Positions 55,826 to 64,000 of a stretch of DNA of 64,000 nucleotides are shown here, in pieces. The stretch is from contig JBFMAI010000031.1 of assembly GCA_040755725.1 (NCBI GenBank), positions 1 through 64,000 on the forward strand, given 5' to 3'. The position numbers were made by a program, and so were the translations under genes. The notes below the pieces were generated by a model. It searched no databases, had not been told where the DNA came from, and worked only from the letters and a program-made list of their open reading frames with translations. How positions within the stretch are numbered: position 1 is the first letter of the stretch; the number at the start of each line of letters is the position of its first letter. The DNA comes from JBFMAI01 sp040755725 (GTDB lineage Bacteria > Planctomycetota > Phycisphaerae > UBA1845 > Fen-1342).

Positions 55826-55869
55826 GATGACAGCTTAGACCGCGCCGTCTGGTCTCACAAGGAGCGCAA

Positions 55870-57627
55870 TTGTTGCCCACCAGTCTCCCCAACCGCGTGC
55901 GCGCGCCGACCGCGCTGTGGCTCCTGGCGGTCGCCGGCGGCACGTTTGCCGCGCAGCAGATTCCAACCACCCAGCCCGCGACGCCCGGGCTACTTTGGCC
56001 CACGCAGGGACGCCCCGCGTTCGTGCCGCCCGGCGGGACTCTGGCCGTCGTGACCCAACCTGCGGGTCCCGGCGACGAACTCAGCTTCGAGCTGGTATCC
56101 ACGCGGCCTCCGGCACAACGCCACCGACTCACCCCCCTGTCCACAGCGCCGCCCGCGGACGGCACGTACCGTCTCGCGGTGCCGAGCGACGTTGTCGAGC
56201 GCACGTATGATCTCGATGTCCGGGGGACCGCCGGGACGATCGTCGGCCGTCACGCGGTGGCCGTGGCGCGGCTGGATCGGCGCGTGCGGCTGGTCCATGT
56301 GGGTGACATGCACGTGGGCGAGCTGGGCGTCCCGGACTTCGACCAACGGCTCATCGACGAGATCAACCTGGTCGCGCCGACGCTGATCGTCGCCACCGGC
56401 GACTACCTGGACGTGACGCACCCGGACCCGGACGCGGGCTGGCGGCGGCTGTCCGACTACCTGGCGCGATTCGACGCCCCTGTGCTGCTGGCGTGCGGCG
56501 ACCACGATGATGTCGCGCTCTACAGCCGCTACATGGCGCCGAGCCCCATCGGTCCCATCGAACTCGGGGCCTACCGGGGGCTGGTGCTGTACGACTTGCC
56601 GGGTCGCCCCGTATCGGATGACACGGACCAAGCGGCCTGGATCGAGCGCGAGCTGTCGGAGACGCGGCCGCCATGCCGCATGACGTTCATCGTGGCGCAC
56701 GATTCCGGCCGGGGCCTGTTGGACCACTGGCAGCAAACCGGCACCCTGGCAACACTGCTCGGGTCAGGTCGGGTCGGGCTTTGGTTGGCCGGCGGCTGGA
56801 CGAAGGAGTCAGCGGACGCCGAGGCCTTGGCCACCGGTGAGACTGCGGCAACCATCCGGCTGCGCACGCCACCCGCCAGCACAACGACCCGCCACGGGGC
56901 GCCGGGGGTAAGCCACTATCGCGTCATCGACCTGGAGGGTGAGCGCGTCACGCTCTACGGGCCGGCCGGACCGGCGGGCCTGCCGTCGGCGATACCGGTC
57001 GGTCGCCTGCAACTCTCCCTGGACGGCCCGAACGACGGGTCGCGGTCGCGCGCCGGATTCACGGTGTTGAGCACGCTGCCGTTTCGCCTCGACCACCTCG
57101 CCGTGCGTGTGCTCGTTCGGCCGGACGGCGAGCGGCGCCCGTGGTGTGATGGGGGGCGGATCGAGCGGGCGGAAGCCATGGACGGCGTGTGGGATTGCCG
57201 CGTGGCGATCGACGTTCCGGACAAGGGGGCCGTGCGGGCCGTCGTTGGGACCGGGTCGCCACCGCCGCGACCGGACATCGTCGTGCGCTTCGCCGGCCCG
57301 CGGACCGTGACGATCGGCGCCGACTGCGTCGTATCCGACGAGTGGACCGGGACCGTCGAGCTACTGAACCGCGGCCCGCAGGCGGCGGAGATCATGCCGC
57401 TGCTGCGCCTCGACGGGGAGCCGGTCGCCTACCGGGTGCGCGAGGAGGACGGGCCGTTGGCCACGGCGTACCGCCTGCGGCTGGCGGCGCGGCAGTCCGT
57501 TACGTTGCAGCCCGATCTGCTCGCTCTTAGAATCGAGCCCGGTCGCCGCGAGTTGCAGGTCTATCTGTCGGGCGCGGCCACCGCGGCGCCGGTGTGCTGG
57601 CCGTTGGACGTGGGGAACACTCCCTGA
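55870..57627 (+). CDS. Secreted calcineurin-like phosphoesterase
   Basis: A 585-residue exported protein starting at TTG (55870, or 55873) with AAGGAG 5-8 bp upstream and a signal peptide at about 10-28. Residues about 138-330 form a metallophosphoesterase domain with VHVGDMHVGE, VATGDYLDV and ACGDHDD, each carrying metal ligands. The expected last GHxH motif is changed: the region reads WLAGGWTKESAD, so metal binding at that site is doubtful. The C-terminal 200 residues are beta-rich without a recognised motif. Confidence 0.75.
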   Translation: MLPTSLPNRVRAPTALWLLAVAGGTFAAQQIPTTQPATPGLLWPTQGRPAFVPPGGTLAVVTQPAGPGDELSFELVSTRPPAQRHRLTPLSTAPPADGTYRLAVPSDVVERTYDLDVRGTAGTIVGRHAVAVARLDRRVRLVHVGDMHVGELGVPDFDQRLIDEINLVAPTLIVATGDYLDVTHPDPDAGWRRLSDYLARFDAPVLLACGDHDDVALYSRYMAPSPIGPIELGAYRGLVLYDLPGRPVSDDTDQAAWIERELSETRPPCRMTFIVAHDSGRGLLDHWQQTGTLATLLGSGRVGLWLAGGWTKESADAEALATGETAATIRLRTPPASTTTRHGAPGVSHYRVIDLEGERVTLYGPAGPAGLPSAIPVGRLQLSLDGPNDGSRSRAGFTVLSTLPFRLDHLAVRVLVRPDGERRPWCDGGRIERAEAMDGVWDCRVAIDVPDKGAVRAVVGTGSPPPRPDIVVRFAGPRTVTIGADCVVSDEWTGTVELLNRGPQAAEIMPLLRLDGEPVAYRVREEDGPLATAYRLRLAARQSVTLQPDLLALRIEPGRRELQVYLSGAATAAPVCWPLDVGNTP

Positions 57628-57654
57628 CCCGCGCGGCGGCCGACGGAGGCTGGC

Positions 57655-58377
57655 GTGGACCGACCGCCGCTGAAGCCCTTCTCGCTGACCATCTTCTACC
57701 CGTGCTACAACGAGGAGGCGAACGTGGAGCGCGTGACGCGGGCCGCGGTCGAAGTCGGCCGGCGGATCGCGGACGACCTGGAAGTCCTCATCGTCAACGA
57801 CGGCAGCCGCGATCGGACCGGCGAAATCGCCGACCGGCTGGCCGCGGAGATTCCCGAGGTGCGGGCGGTCCACAACCGGCCGAACCAGGGCTACGGCGGG
57901 GCGTTGACGCGCGGGTTCCGCGAGGCGACGAAGAACTGGATCTTCTACACCGACGGCGACGGGCAGTTCGACCTGAACGAGTTGCCGCGACTGCTGCCCC
58001 TGCTGGAGATGCACGACGTCGTTTCGTGTTACCGGCTGAACCGGCAGGACCCGTGGGTGCGGAAGCTGAACGCGTGGGCGTGGAGCACGCTGGTCAACCT
58101 GCTGTTTGCGATCCGGCTCCGTGACATCGACTGTGCCTTCAAGATCTACCCCAAGACCTTCGTCGACCGCATCGAGCTGCACAGCCGGGGGGCGCTTATC
58201 GACACGGAGATGCTCGCCAAGGCCCGCAACCTAGGGCTGCGCATTGCGCAGCTCGGCGTCCACCATTACCCGCGCACCGCGGGGCAACAGACCGGCGCGA
58301 ACCTGCGGGTGATCCTGCGGGCGTTCCGCGAGCTGTTCAGGCTGTATCGCCAGATCAAACGCGAAGGCCGGGCGTAG
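57655..58377 (+). CDS. GT2-family glycosyltransferase, dolichol-phosphate mannosyltransferase-like
   Basis: A 240-residue cytosolic transferase that should move a sugar from a nucleotide donor to a polyprenyl phosphate. It shows FYPCYNEEANVERV (about 15), IVNDGSRDRT (about 50), NQGYGGALTRG (about 80) and the metal-binding YTDGDGQFDLNEL (about 98). It starts at GTG with GGAGG just upstream. There are no C-terminal membrane helices, unlike many PglC-independent relatives. It follows the phosphoesterase by 27 bp. Confidence 0.88.
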   Translation: MDRPPLKPFSLTIFYPCYNEEANVERVTRAAVEVGRRIADDLEVLIVNDGSRDRTGEIADRLAAEIPEVRAVHNRPNQGYGGALTRGFREATKNWIFYTDGDGQFDLNELPRLLPLLEMHDVVSCYRLNRQDPWVRKLNAWAWSTLVNLLFAIRLRDIDCAFKIYPKTFVDRIELHSRGALIDTEMLAKARNLGLRIAQLGVHHYPRTAGQQTGANLRVILRAFRELFRLYRQIKREGRA

Positions 58378-58543
58378 CGGGCACAGACCGCCGCCCGCCA
58401 TCGCGACCGGGCCCCGCGCCCCGTTCCACGCTCGCCATCACCTGCTCCCCGTTCCCTGTTTCCCGTTGCGTACCAACCTTCGGCGTCCTCTGCGCTCTTC
58501 CATGAAGCCGGGCCTTGTCAAGCGCTGGGGAGGTTGGGACACG

Positions 58544-59005
58544 TCAGCCAGTGTGGCACCGGCCAACCGGCCGGTGATTCGGCCACGGAGTTGTCGGCCC
58601 GGCCCGGCAGTGCATCGCGTGGCGGGGCTTCAACCCTTGTCCGCGGCGCCGCCGACAAGGGGTGCCCGAACACGAATCTTCTGGTCCGTCACGACGACGA
58701 GCCCATGTGGCTGCTTCGGGCAGTTCGAAAACCTGCAAGACGCGGTCCACCAGGCGCACGCGCGACGGTTCGCGCGGTCGCACAAGCAACAGCCCGTGGT
58801 GTGTGCCCGGCTCGAAGTGTCGGGTATCGGCGAAGTCGAGGTCCTGCGTGACGAGCACCCGCTCAGCCCGCTGCGCGGCGGCCCAGATGTCCGCGTCCGG
58901 CCGACCGATAAGTCCTTCGTCGGCACTCGTATCGACGTCATGCCCCTTGGCGCGCAGGGCCGCGGCCAGTGTCGCCGGCATGTTCTCATCCAGCTTCAGC
59001 CGCAT
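58544..59005 (-). CDS. DUF5615 toxin-like PIN protein, frameshifted C-terminus
   Basis: The 153-residue frame begins MRLKLDENMPATLAAALRAK, the DUF5615/Mut7-C-type PIN start with its acidic DEN, then DADIWAAAQRAERVLVTQDLDF, carrying the remaining active-site acids. After residue about 97 the sequence stops resembling the family (WARRRDGPEDSC). The expected ending VVVTDQKIRVR is present in another minus-strand frame and stops at 58630, so one indel near 58700-58715 has shifted the tail. The catalytic part is complete, so activity may remain. It lies 3 bp after the antitoxin gene. Confidence 0.75.
   Translation of the reverse strand: MRLKLDENMPATLAAALRAKGHDVDTSADEGLIGRPDADIWAAAQRAERVLVTQDLDFADTRHFEPGTHHGLLLVRPREPSRVRLVDRVLQVFELPEAATWARRRDGPEDSCSGTPCRRRRGQGLKPRHAMHCRAGPTTPWPNHRPVGRCHTG
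58557..58576. repeat. Perfect palindrome downstream of toxin gene
   Basis: CACCGGCC-AACC-GGCCGGTG, an 8-bp stem with a 4-nt loop. It lies inside the shifted 3' end of the DUF5615 frame. Confidence 0.6.
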
Positions 59006-59008
59006 GCT

Positions 59009-59242
59009 TCACACCGGCACGCCTGGAATCGGCAGGTCGTCCTGGGCGGCCGCCGCGGCAAAGGCGACCGCGGCGCGCACGTGCTCGACGGTCAGCGTCG
59101 GGAAGTCGCGCAGCACGTCGGCGATGTCGTCCCCGGCGGCCAGGCTGGCGAGCACCGTGCGGAGCGTGACGCGCGTCCCGCGAGAGACGGGTTGGCCACC
59201 GCAGATTTGCGGATCGCGCACGATGAAATCAGGCAGGTTCAC
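59009..59242 (-). CDS. DUF433 antitoxin
   Basis: A 77-residue helix-turn-helix protein starting at GTG with GGAGG 6 bp upstream. The family signature IVRDPQICGGQPVSRGTRVT occupies residues 7-26, followed by LRDFPTLTVEHVRAAVAFA. DUF433 proteins pair with DUF5615 toxins, as here, and probably repress their own operon. Confidence 0.85.
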   Translation of the reverse strand: MNLPDFIVRDPQICGGQPVSRGTRVTLRTVLASLAAGDDIADVLRDFPTLTVEHVRAAVAFAAAAAQDDLPIPGVPV

Positions 59243-59701
59243 GATCGACCTCCGCGTGCCATTGCCACGGCACGCCGGAGTGTACGACCGGCCGCGACGC
59301 CGGATAACTCCCGCACCGTGCCGGCCTCGCCGGCCAGTGGCCGCGGCCCGTCGCTTACGCTCAGGGTACCGATCTACGTCGGCCCCAGGGAGCCGGCGCT
59401 ACCCGGCAAGATGGCGATGTTCCCCGCCAGCCGGATAGAGCCCGGCCGGTACGGATCGGCGGGGGCGCGCGGCCCACAGTCCGCGACCCGGGCGGGACGA
59501 CCACACTCCCCCGCCCCATCGGCCCCTGCGCCGTTGGTCGCCGTGTCGCTATTCTCTACTCTGTATTCTCTATTCCGCTTGCTTTTTCTGTCCTCTCCGC
59601 GTCCTCGGCGCTCTTCGCGTCTTCTTGGCGGCTTGGCGGTTGCCTTGTCTCTCCCCTGCCTAGGCACGGAGTGAGGTGTCGAGGGGGATCCCGACCCGGT
59701 G
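59243..59701. other. Intergenic region with low-complexity CCGCCAAG-like tract
   Basis: About 460 bp without a gene. At 59549-59665 there is a pyrimidine-rich tract whose complement repeats words such as CGCCAAG, ACGCGAAG and AGAATA. Related wording occurs at 58436-58510. It looks like a degenerate dispersed repeat. Confidence 0.5.
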
Positions 59702-62700
59702 TCAGTGCGGCAGCTCGGCCAGCTCGATGTGGGTGGCGTGGGGGGAGACGTCGGAGATGACGTGCCGGCGCTTGCCGGAGGGGTCGGGCGGGATCTCATC
59801 GACGATGCGGCAGTCCACGCGAACGTGCGGGCCGAACAGCACGCGGTAGCGGCGGCGGATGGTCTCGATCGCCTGCGGTTCAAACGCCGCATTGACGACC
59901 AGCAGCACCTCGATCCAGTCCACGCGGCGCTGGTGCGTGCGGAACGCGACGATGCCGGGGAGCCCTTTGAGGGCGTGCGACGAGACGGCCCCGTGACACA
60001 GGCGGCCGTCAGGCATGGTGAGGAAGCCGGCGATCTTGCCGCCTTCAACCCGCAGCACGGGCAGTGCCAGCCCGCACGGACACGGTTCGGGAACGAGGCG
60101 GCCCACGTCGCCCACGCGGTAACGCAGGAACGGCTGCGCCCGGGTGTTCAGCGGGGTGCAGACGATTTCGCCGCACTGGCCCGCGGGCACCGGCCGACCA
60201 TCCTGGACAATCTCCACCAGGACATGCGGGCTGAGGACGTGCAGGCGGCCGCGCGGGCACTCGTGGGCGATGAGGCCGACCTCGCGGTTGCCGTATTCCG
60301 CCGCCACCGCGCAGCCCCACGCCGACTGCACCATCGCCACGTGCTCCGGCAGGATTTCCTCGCCGGTGAGCACGGCCAGCCGCAGCCAGTCGAAATCGCC
60401 GGGGCGAAAGCGGGCGGTGGAATGCCGGGCGAGCAAGGTCACCGCCGTCGTGTAACCGTACACGACCGCCGGTCGAAAGCGACATAGGCGGCGCAGGTGC
60501 GCGTCGAGCCGGGCGGGCGACAGGTCGAACGCATCGAGCAGCATTTCATTGAGCAGGCGGTCGCGGTAGCGGCGCAGCCGGCCGCCGCGCGATTCGATCG
60601 GCGACCCCCACAAATGCAGGCGTCGCTCGCCGGGGCGGATGCCGAACAGACCCTGCATGAAGAGGCGGGCGGCGAGGTCCTGGGCCTGCCGCACGGCGTC
60701 GGTGTGGAAGTAGATCGTGTCGCCGGTGGTGCCGCCGCTGGACGCCGGCCGCAGCCCGCCGCGCACGTCGCGCCACGTCATGGCGTCGCCGTGGTCGCGC
60801 ACGTCGCGTTTGGTGAGCGGGGGGAGCTTGCGCAACTCGGCGAAGGGGTCATCGCCGTCGGGATTCACGCCGCAGCGGCGAAACGCCTGGGCATAATAGG
60901 GGAGCGTCGGCGTCCCGCCGGCAGGTGCGGGGAGCGTTTTCGTCCCGCCGGCTTGGGAATGCACCCGCGAGGTGCCATTTCGACCCCCCTCCCTTCCAGG
61001 GAGGGGTTGGGGGAAGGTCGCGTCCATCGTCGTGTTGGTTTCCGGTGACCGCGGGGCTCCCCCGGCGAAGCGCAGCAGCTCGCGCAATCGCCGCTGCACA
61101 TCCCGCTCAAGCTCCGCCGGTGATAGCGCCGGCAGTGTGGCGAGCCAGCGGTATTCGCGTACCGTTGGCCGGCCGCGCAGCCATTCGTGCAGGCGGTAGG
61201 TGACGTGGTGAACCAGCGGCGCCTCGACGACGGCGCGGGCCGGCCGTCGCCGCCGCACAAACTCATACACCGCGGCCACCTGTCGGACCGTCTCGGCCAG
61301 ACTGTAGTTCGCCGCCACGTGATCCCGCAGCCGCTCGCCCAGACGCCGCCGCGCCGGGTCCGCGGCCATCCGCCGCAGCGCGCGCGCCAGCGCCGCGGCG
61401 TCGCGCGGCGGCACCAGTAGCGCAAACGGCCCCTCGGCGTGCCCCGCGCCGACCACCTCGGGCACGCTGCCCACCGCGGTGGCGACGACCGGCAGGCCGA
61501 CGGCCGCCGCCTCGAGCACCGCGTTCGGCAGCGCCTCGCAGTGGCTGGGATGAACGAAGCAGTCGGCCGTGGCTAGCAGGTGGTCCTTGGCGGCCCCCGC
61601 GACCGAGCCGACCAGTCGCACCACGTCAGCCAACCCCGCCGCCCGCAGGCGATCTTCCCACACCGACAGCGGCGCGTCGGTGACCGGCCCGGCAACGATG
61701 AGCTCGAAGGGCACGCCGTCGGCTTTGAGTTGTCGGGCCGCGTCGATCAGGTCCGCCAGGCCCTTCGCTTCAGTTAACGCGGCGAGATAAAGGAAACGGC
61801 ACGGGGCGTGCGGACCGCGCTCTGTCGCGGACGGCCGGTCAACCACCTCGACGCCGTTGGGCACCACGAAGACGGGGGTGCGGCCGACGTAGGGCGCCAA
61901 CCGCCGCCGCCAGTCGGGCGAGAGGACGATCACCGCATCGGCCAGGGCGAATCCCATGCGGATCCAGGCCCGCGCCATGCGGCCGGCCGCGGCACAGAAG
62001 CGCTCGAAGTGCCCGCCCCGAATGTGCAGAATGACGCGCCGACCCAGTAGCCGCGCCAGCATCGCGTCCGCCACGTTGCGCTGGAATGTGAACCGGCTGC
62101 ACGTGTGAATGTGAACGAGGTCCACGCGGCGGCGTACCAGGACGCCGACCAGCCGTCCCAGCGCGCTCAGGTGGCGCCACACCGCCTCGCTCGTGGCGAC
62201 GAGCTTGGCCCGTCCGCCGCCGCCGCGAGTACATGCCCCACAATCAGCTTCCGCCGCACGTTGCGGCGTGCTGAAACGGTGCAGTGTGTAACTGTCACGC
62301 AGCGCGCTACTCATCAGCCGCGTGATGGACGTGGCCATGCCGCCGAGGCTCTCGGCCGACGGACCGACCATGAGGGCGGTTGTGCGTCGCTCCGGAGACG
62401 GTCGTTGGCGACGCCGACGGCCGCGGGCGTAGAACGCTTCATAGCGCTGGACCATGTGCTCGCTCGTGAACCGCCGGCGGTAGTCCTCGTACGCGCGGTC
62501 CGCCCGTCGTTGGGCCGCATCTGGATTGCGCCACGTCCTGGCCAGCGCGGCGGCGAGCGCGCGCGGCTGGCCGGGAGAAACAAGCAACGCGGTGTCCTGA
62601 TGTCGCAGGAGCCAGTGAGCTTCGGGGACGGAGTCCAGCCGACCCACGTCACCGACCGCGGTCGCCACGATCGGCACGCGTTGGGTCATTGCTTCGAGCA

Positions 62701-63535
62701 CGACATTTGGCATCGACTCGCGCGAACTGCTGAGGCAGAACACGTCCGCCCCCGCCAGCAGCCGCCAGGCCTCCGGGCATGGGCCCGGGAACAGCACGGT
62801 GTGTTCCAGCCCCAACTCACGGCGGCGGCGGCACACTTCCGCCCAGTACTCGCAATCCTGCCACAACCCGATCCCCACGACGCGGAGGTCGGGCCGGCGG
62901 CGCCGCAGTAGCGCGGCGGCTTCCAGCAACGTGATCTGGTCCTTCTCCGGACGGATGTTCCCGATGCTGAGCACCACCGGACCGGACAGGTCATCGCCGC
63001 ACAGCTCGGCCAGGCGGCGGCGGGCTTCGCGCGGCCCCACAGGCGGCAGGTCGATGCCGTTTGGCAAACTGCTCGCGCAGCGCAGCGGTCCCCGTTGCGG
63101 CAAGCGCTCGCGGAGGGACTCGGAGTTGACCCCCACGCCGGCCAGGTACCGCGAAAGCTCCACGGCCAGTCGCCGCGCCCGCGTCGGTCGCCCGGGGTCC
63201 CAGCCGTGCCAGACGTGGACGAGCGGGATGCCGAGGATCCGGGCGGCGGGAAACGCCGCGATCACCGCCCCCACGCAATGCGCATGCGCCAAGTGAATGC
63301 GGTCCTGTCGGAACCAGCGGACCAATTGCCGCGGCAGTCCCCAATCACGGCCGACGGCCCGTGCCTCGCGCACGACCACGCCGCCCGCCTCCAGGTGGCC
63401 GGTCGGAATGTCCGCCGCACGCAGGCAGTACAGGAACACCCCGTGTCCGCGGCGGGCCAGCCCCAGGGCCAGGCGCTGCACCACGCTCTCCGACCCGCCG
63501 ACTTCCAGGTTTTCGATCAGCAGCGCGAGATTCAT
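59702..63535 (-). CDS. Fusion protein: two GT4 glycosyltransferases and a PaaK/CapK-like adenylate-forming domain
   Basis: A single 1277-residue frame. Residues 1-385 are a GT4 glycosyltransferase (IENLEVGGSESVVQRLALGL, LSIGNIRPEKD, and ESMPNVVLE with the EX7E acids). Residues about 395-765 are a second GT4 (LGGMATSITRLM, FLYLAALTEAKG, EALPNAVLE). Residues about 780-1277 resemble PaaK/CapK coenzyme F390-synthetase-type enzymes: RPASSGGTTGDTIYF as P-loop, AEYGNREVGLIAHEC and FLRYRVGDVGRL. The C-terminal domain is interrupted at about 828-877 by repeat-like sequence. Such enzymes and GT4s usually sit as separate genes in polysaccharide clusters. The gene begins 6 bp after the O-antigen ligase-like gene. 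Confidence 0.85.
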   Translation of the reverse strand: MNLALLIENLEVGGSESVVQRLALGLARRGHGVFLYCLRAADIPTGHLEAGGVVVREARAVGRDWGLPRQLVRWFRQDRIHLAHAHCVGAVIAAFPAARILGIPLVHVWHGWDPGRPTRARRLAVELSRYLAGVGVNSESLRERLPQRGPLRCASSLPNGIDLPPVGPREARRRLAELCGDDLSGPVVLSIGNIRPEKDQITLLEAAALLRRRRPDLRVVGIGLWQDCEYWAEVCRRRRELGLEHTVLFPGPCPEAWRLLAGADVFCLSSSRESMPNVVLEAMTQRVPIVATAVGDVGRLDSVPEAHWLLRHQDTALLVSPGQPRALAAALARTWRNPDAAQRRADRAYEDYRRRFTSEHMVQRYEAFYARGRRRRQRPSPERRTTALMVGPSAESLGGMATSITRLMSSALRDSYTLHRFSTPQRAAEADCGACTRGGGGRAKLVATSEAVWRHLSALGRLVGVLVRRRVDLVHIHTCSRFTFQRNVADAMLARLLGRRVILHIRGGHFERFCAAAGRMARAWIRMGFALADAVIVLSPDWRRRLAPYVGRTPVFVVPNGVEVVDRPSATERGPHAPCRFLYLAALTEAKGLADLIDAARQLKADGVPFELIVAGPVTDAPLSVWEDRLRAAGLADVVRLVGSVAGAAKDHLLATADCFVHPSHCEALPNAVLEAAAVGLPVVATAVGSVPEVVGAGHAEGPFALLVPPRDAAALARALRRMAADPARRRLGERLRDHVAANYSLAETVRQVAAVYEFVRRRRPARAVVEAPLVHHVTYRLHEWLRGRPTVREYRWLATLPALSPAELERDVQRRLRELLRFAGGAPRSPETNTTMDATFPQPLPGREGGRNGTSRVHSQAGGTKTLPAPAGGTPTLPYYAQAFRRCGVNPDGDDPFAELRKLPPLTKRDVRDHGDAMTWRDVRGGLRPASSGGTTGDTIYFHTDAVRQAQDLAARLFMQGLFGIRPGERRLHLWGSPIESRGGRLRRYRDRLLNEMLLDAFDLSPARLDAHLRRLCRFRPAVVYGYTTAVTLLARHSTARFRPGDFDWLRLAVLTGEEILPEHVAMVQSAWGCAVAAEYGNREVGLIAHECPRGRLHVLSPHVLVEIVQDGRPVPAGQCGEIVCTPLNTRAQPFLRYRVGDVGRLVPEPCPCGLALPVLRVEGGKIAGFLTMPDGRLCHGAVSSHALKGLPGIVAFRTHQRRVDWIEVLLVVNAAFEPQAIETIRRRYRVLFGPHVRVDCRIVDEIPPDPSGKRRHVISDVSPHATHIELAELPH
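60900..61050 (-). repeat. Repeat-like DNA inserted in frame in the PaaK/CapK domain
   Basis: The insert codes for TFPQPLPGREGGRNG and then GGTKTLPAPAGGTPTLP. Its DNA contains CCCTCCCTTCCAGGGAGGGG (a hairpin) and two copies of a CGTCCCGCCGGC word, wording also seen in the intergenic repeats near 22146. The flanking protein (RELLRFAGGAP before, YYAQAFRRCG after) would join directly in relatives. The frame stays open across it. Confidence 0.65.
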
Positions 63536-63541
63536 GGCAGC

Positions 63542-64000
63542 TCACCCGCGGGCCGAAGCCGGCAGGGGGCGCGGCGGGGTGTGGTTCGGCATGACGGGTT
63601 CGGGCCGGGGCAGGACGATGGAGGAGGGCGTCGGCGCGGGCTGGAGCTCATGCTCCGCGGTTGCGTATCTGGATACGTTGTCCAGCGCCGCTGCCAGCGC
63701 GATCAGCAGCCAGAAGTCCTCACTGGTAACGCGGGTGGTGAACATCGCACAGCCGAGATACCCCACGAGGGCGGCCCGCAGGGCCGTCGCGTGCCAGGCG
63801 AGATGGAAGCGCGTCGTCCAGCGGGACACGCGGATTTCAATATGGGGCGGCAGGCTGTGCGCGTGCTTGCGGATGCGCCCCAGGCGCCACAAGGTCACGC
63901 CGACCAGGCCGATGAAGAGGGTCAGTCCGAGCCAGCCGAGCTCGGCCAGGCACGCCAGCGGGGTGTTGTGGGCGGCCCGGATGATGGTCAGGTTGGGCAC
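63542..64000 (-). CDS. O-antigen ligase/polymerase-like membrane protein, C-terminal part (5' end beyond window)
   Basis: The last 152 residues of a membrane protein whose start lies past the right edge. RAAHNTPLACLAELGWLGLT matches the conserved HNxxL..LAExGxxG periplasmic loop of WaaL/Wzy-type ligases and polymerases, and a further membrane helix follows (about residues 80-110 of the visible part). The tail is Pro-rich. It lies directly upstream of the GT4-GT4-CapK fusion gene and should be in the same polysaccharide operon. Confidence 0.75.
   Translation of the reverse strand: MPNLTIIRAAHNTPLACLAELGWLGLTLFIGLVGVTLWRLGRIRKHAHSLPPHIEIRVSRWTTRFHLAWHATALRAALVGYLGCAMFTTRVTSEDFWLLIALAAALDNVSRYATAEHELQPAPTPSSIVLPRPEPVMPNHTPPRPLPASARG

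Overview
The window is GC-rich (about two-thirds G+C by eye) and reads as the chromosome of a planctomycete-like bacterium, probably near the Phycisphaerae. The pointers are secreted subtilases ending in paired GDxNxDGxVDFGDINPF calcium-binding (dockerin-like) repeats, long secreted proteins without recognisable function, an LptF/LptG pair with enlarged periplasmic domains, RNase Y, an Fe-S type PurF, and many palindromic repeats between genes. The lineage is an inference; no rRNA is present to settle it, and no tRNA was recognised.

Left edge to about 5.9 kb is an accessory island. Tandem 21-bp repeats that look like an IS21-type terminus are followed by three co-directional genes: a protein with a weak COMM-like C-terminus, a HEAT-like protein, and a possible LRAT/permuted-papain-like protein. 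Next comes a DUF3800 gene with a large extra C-terminal region, boxed between two 81-bp direct repeats. The right-hand repeat is the 3' end of a decayed IS1380-type transposase gene. An Rhs-like scrap and one copy of a palindromic repeat close the island.

6 to 30 kb is mostly core genome: dnaK, rplU, a FAH-family hydrolase, a short rho, a YfcE-like phosphoesterase, two secreted subtilases, two large secreted proteins, murA (TTG start), prmC, a TPP riboswitch with thiC, and an MBOAT acyltransferase. Two families of intergenic repeats (A and B), plus a smaller third (C), are dispersed between these genes, and murA is flanked by inverted copies of A and C.

30 to 44 kb: lptF-lptG with an OmpR-type response regulator in the same operon, a 700-bp gap with a TATAAT box and a terminator-like hairpin, then rny, an isolated atpC, an FG-GAP protein, purF, a tiny lipoprotein-like gene, a coiled secreted protein, a Gph-like phosphatase and pepA.

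44 to 64 kb turns to the envelope and signalling. Two GT-C type membrane proteins surround an LPG-synthase/AglD-type membrane protein, in a translationally coupled run ending in a MEMO-family protein. An opposing operon of three consecutive PilZ proteins (c-di-GMP receptors) ends in a textbook intrinsic terminator. A PEGA lipoprotein, a LuxR-type regulator, a family 4 uracil-DNA glycosylase, a secreted phosphoesterase, a GT2 transferase and a DUF433/DUF5615 toxin-antitoxin pair (toxin frameshifted) follow. The window ends in a polysaccharide operon: the C-terminus of an O-antigen ligase-like protein and a 1277-residue fusion of two GT4 glycosyltransferases with a PaaK/CapK-like adenylate-forming domain. 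That last domain carries an in-frame insert resembling intergenic repeat DNA.
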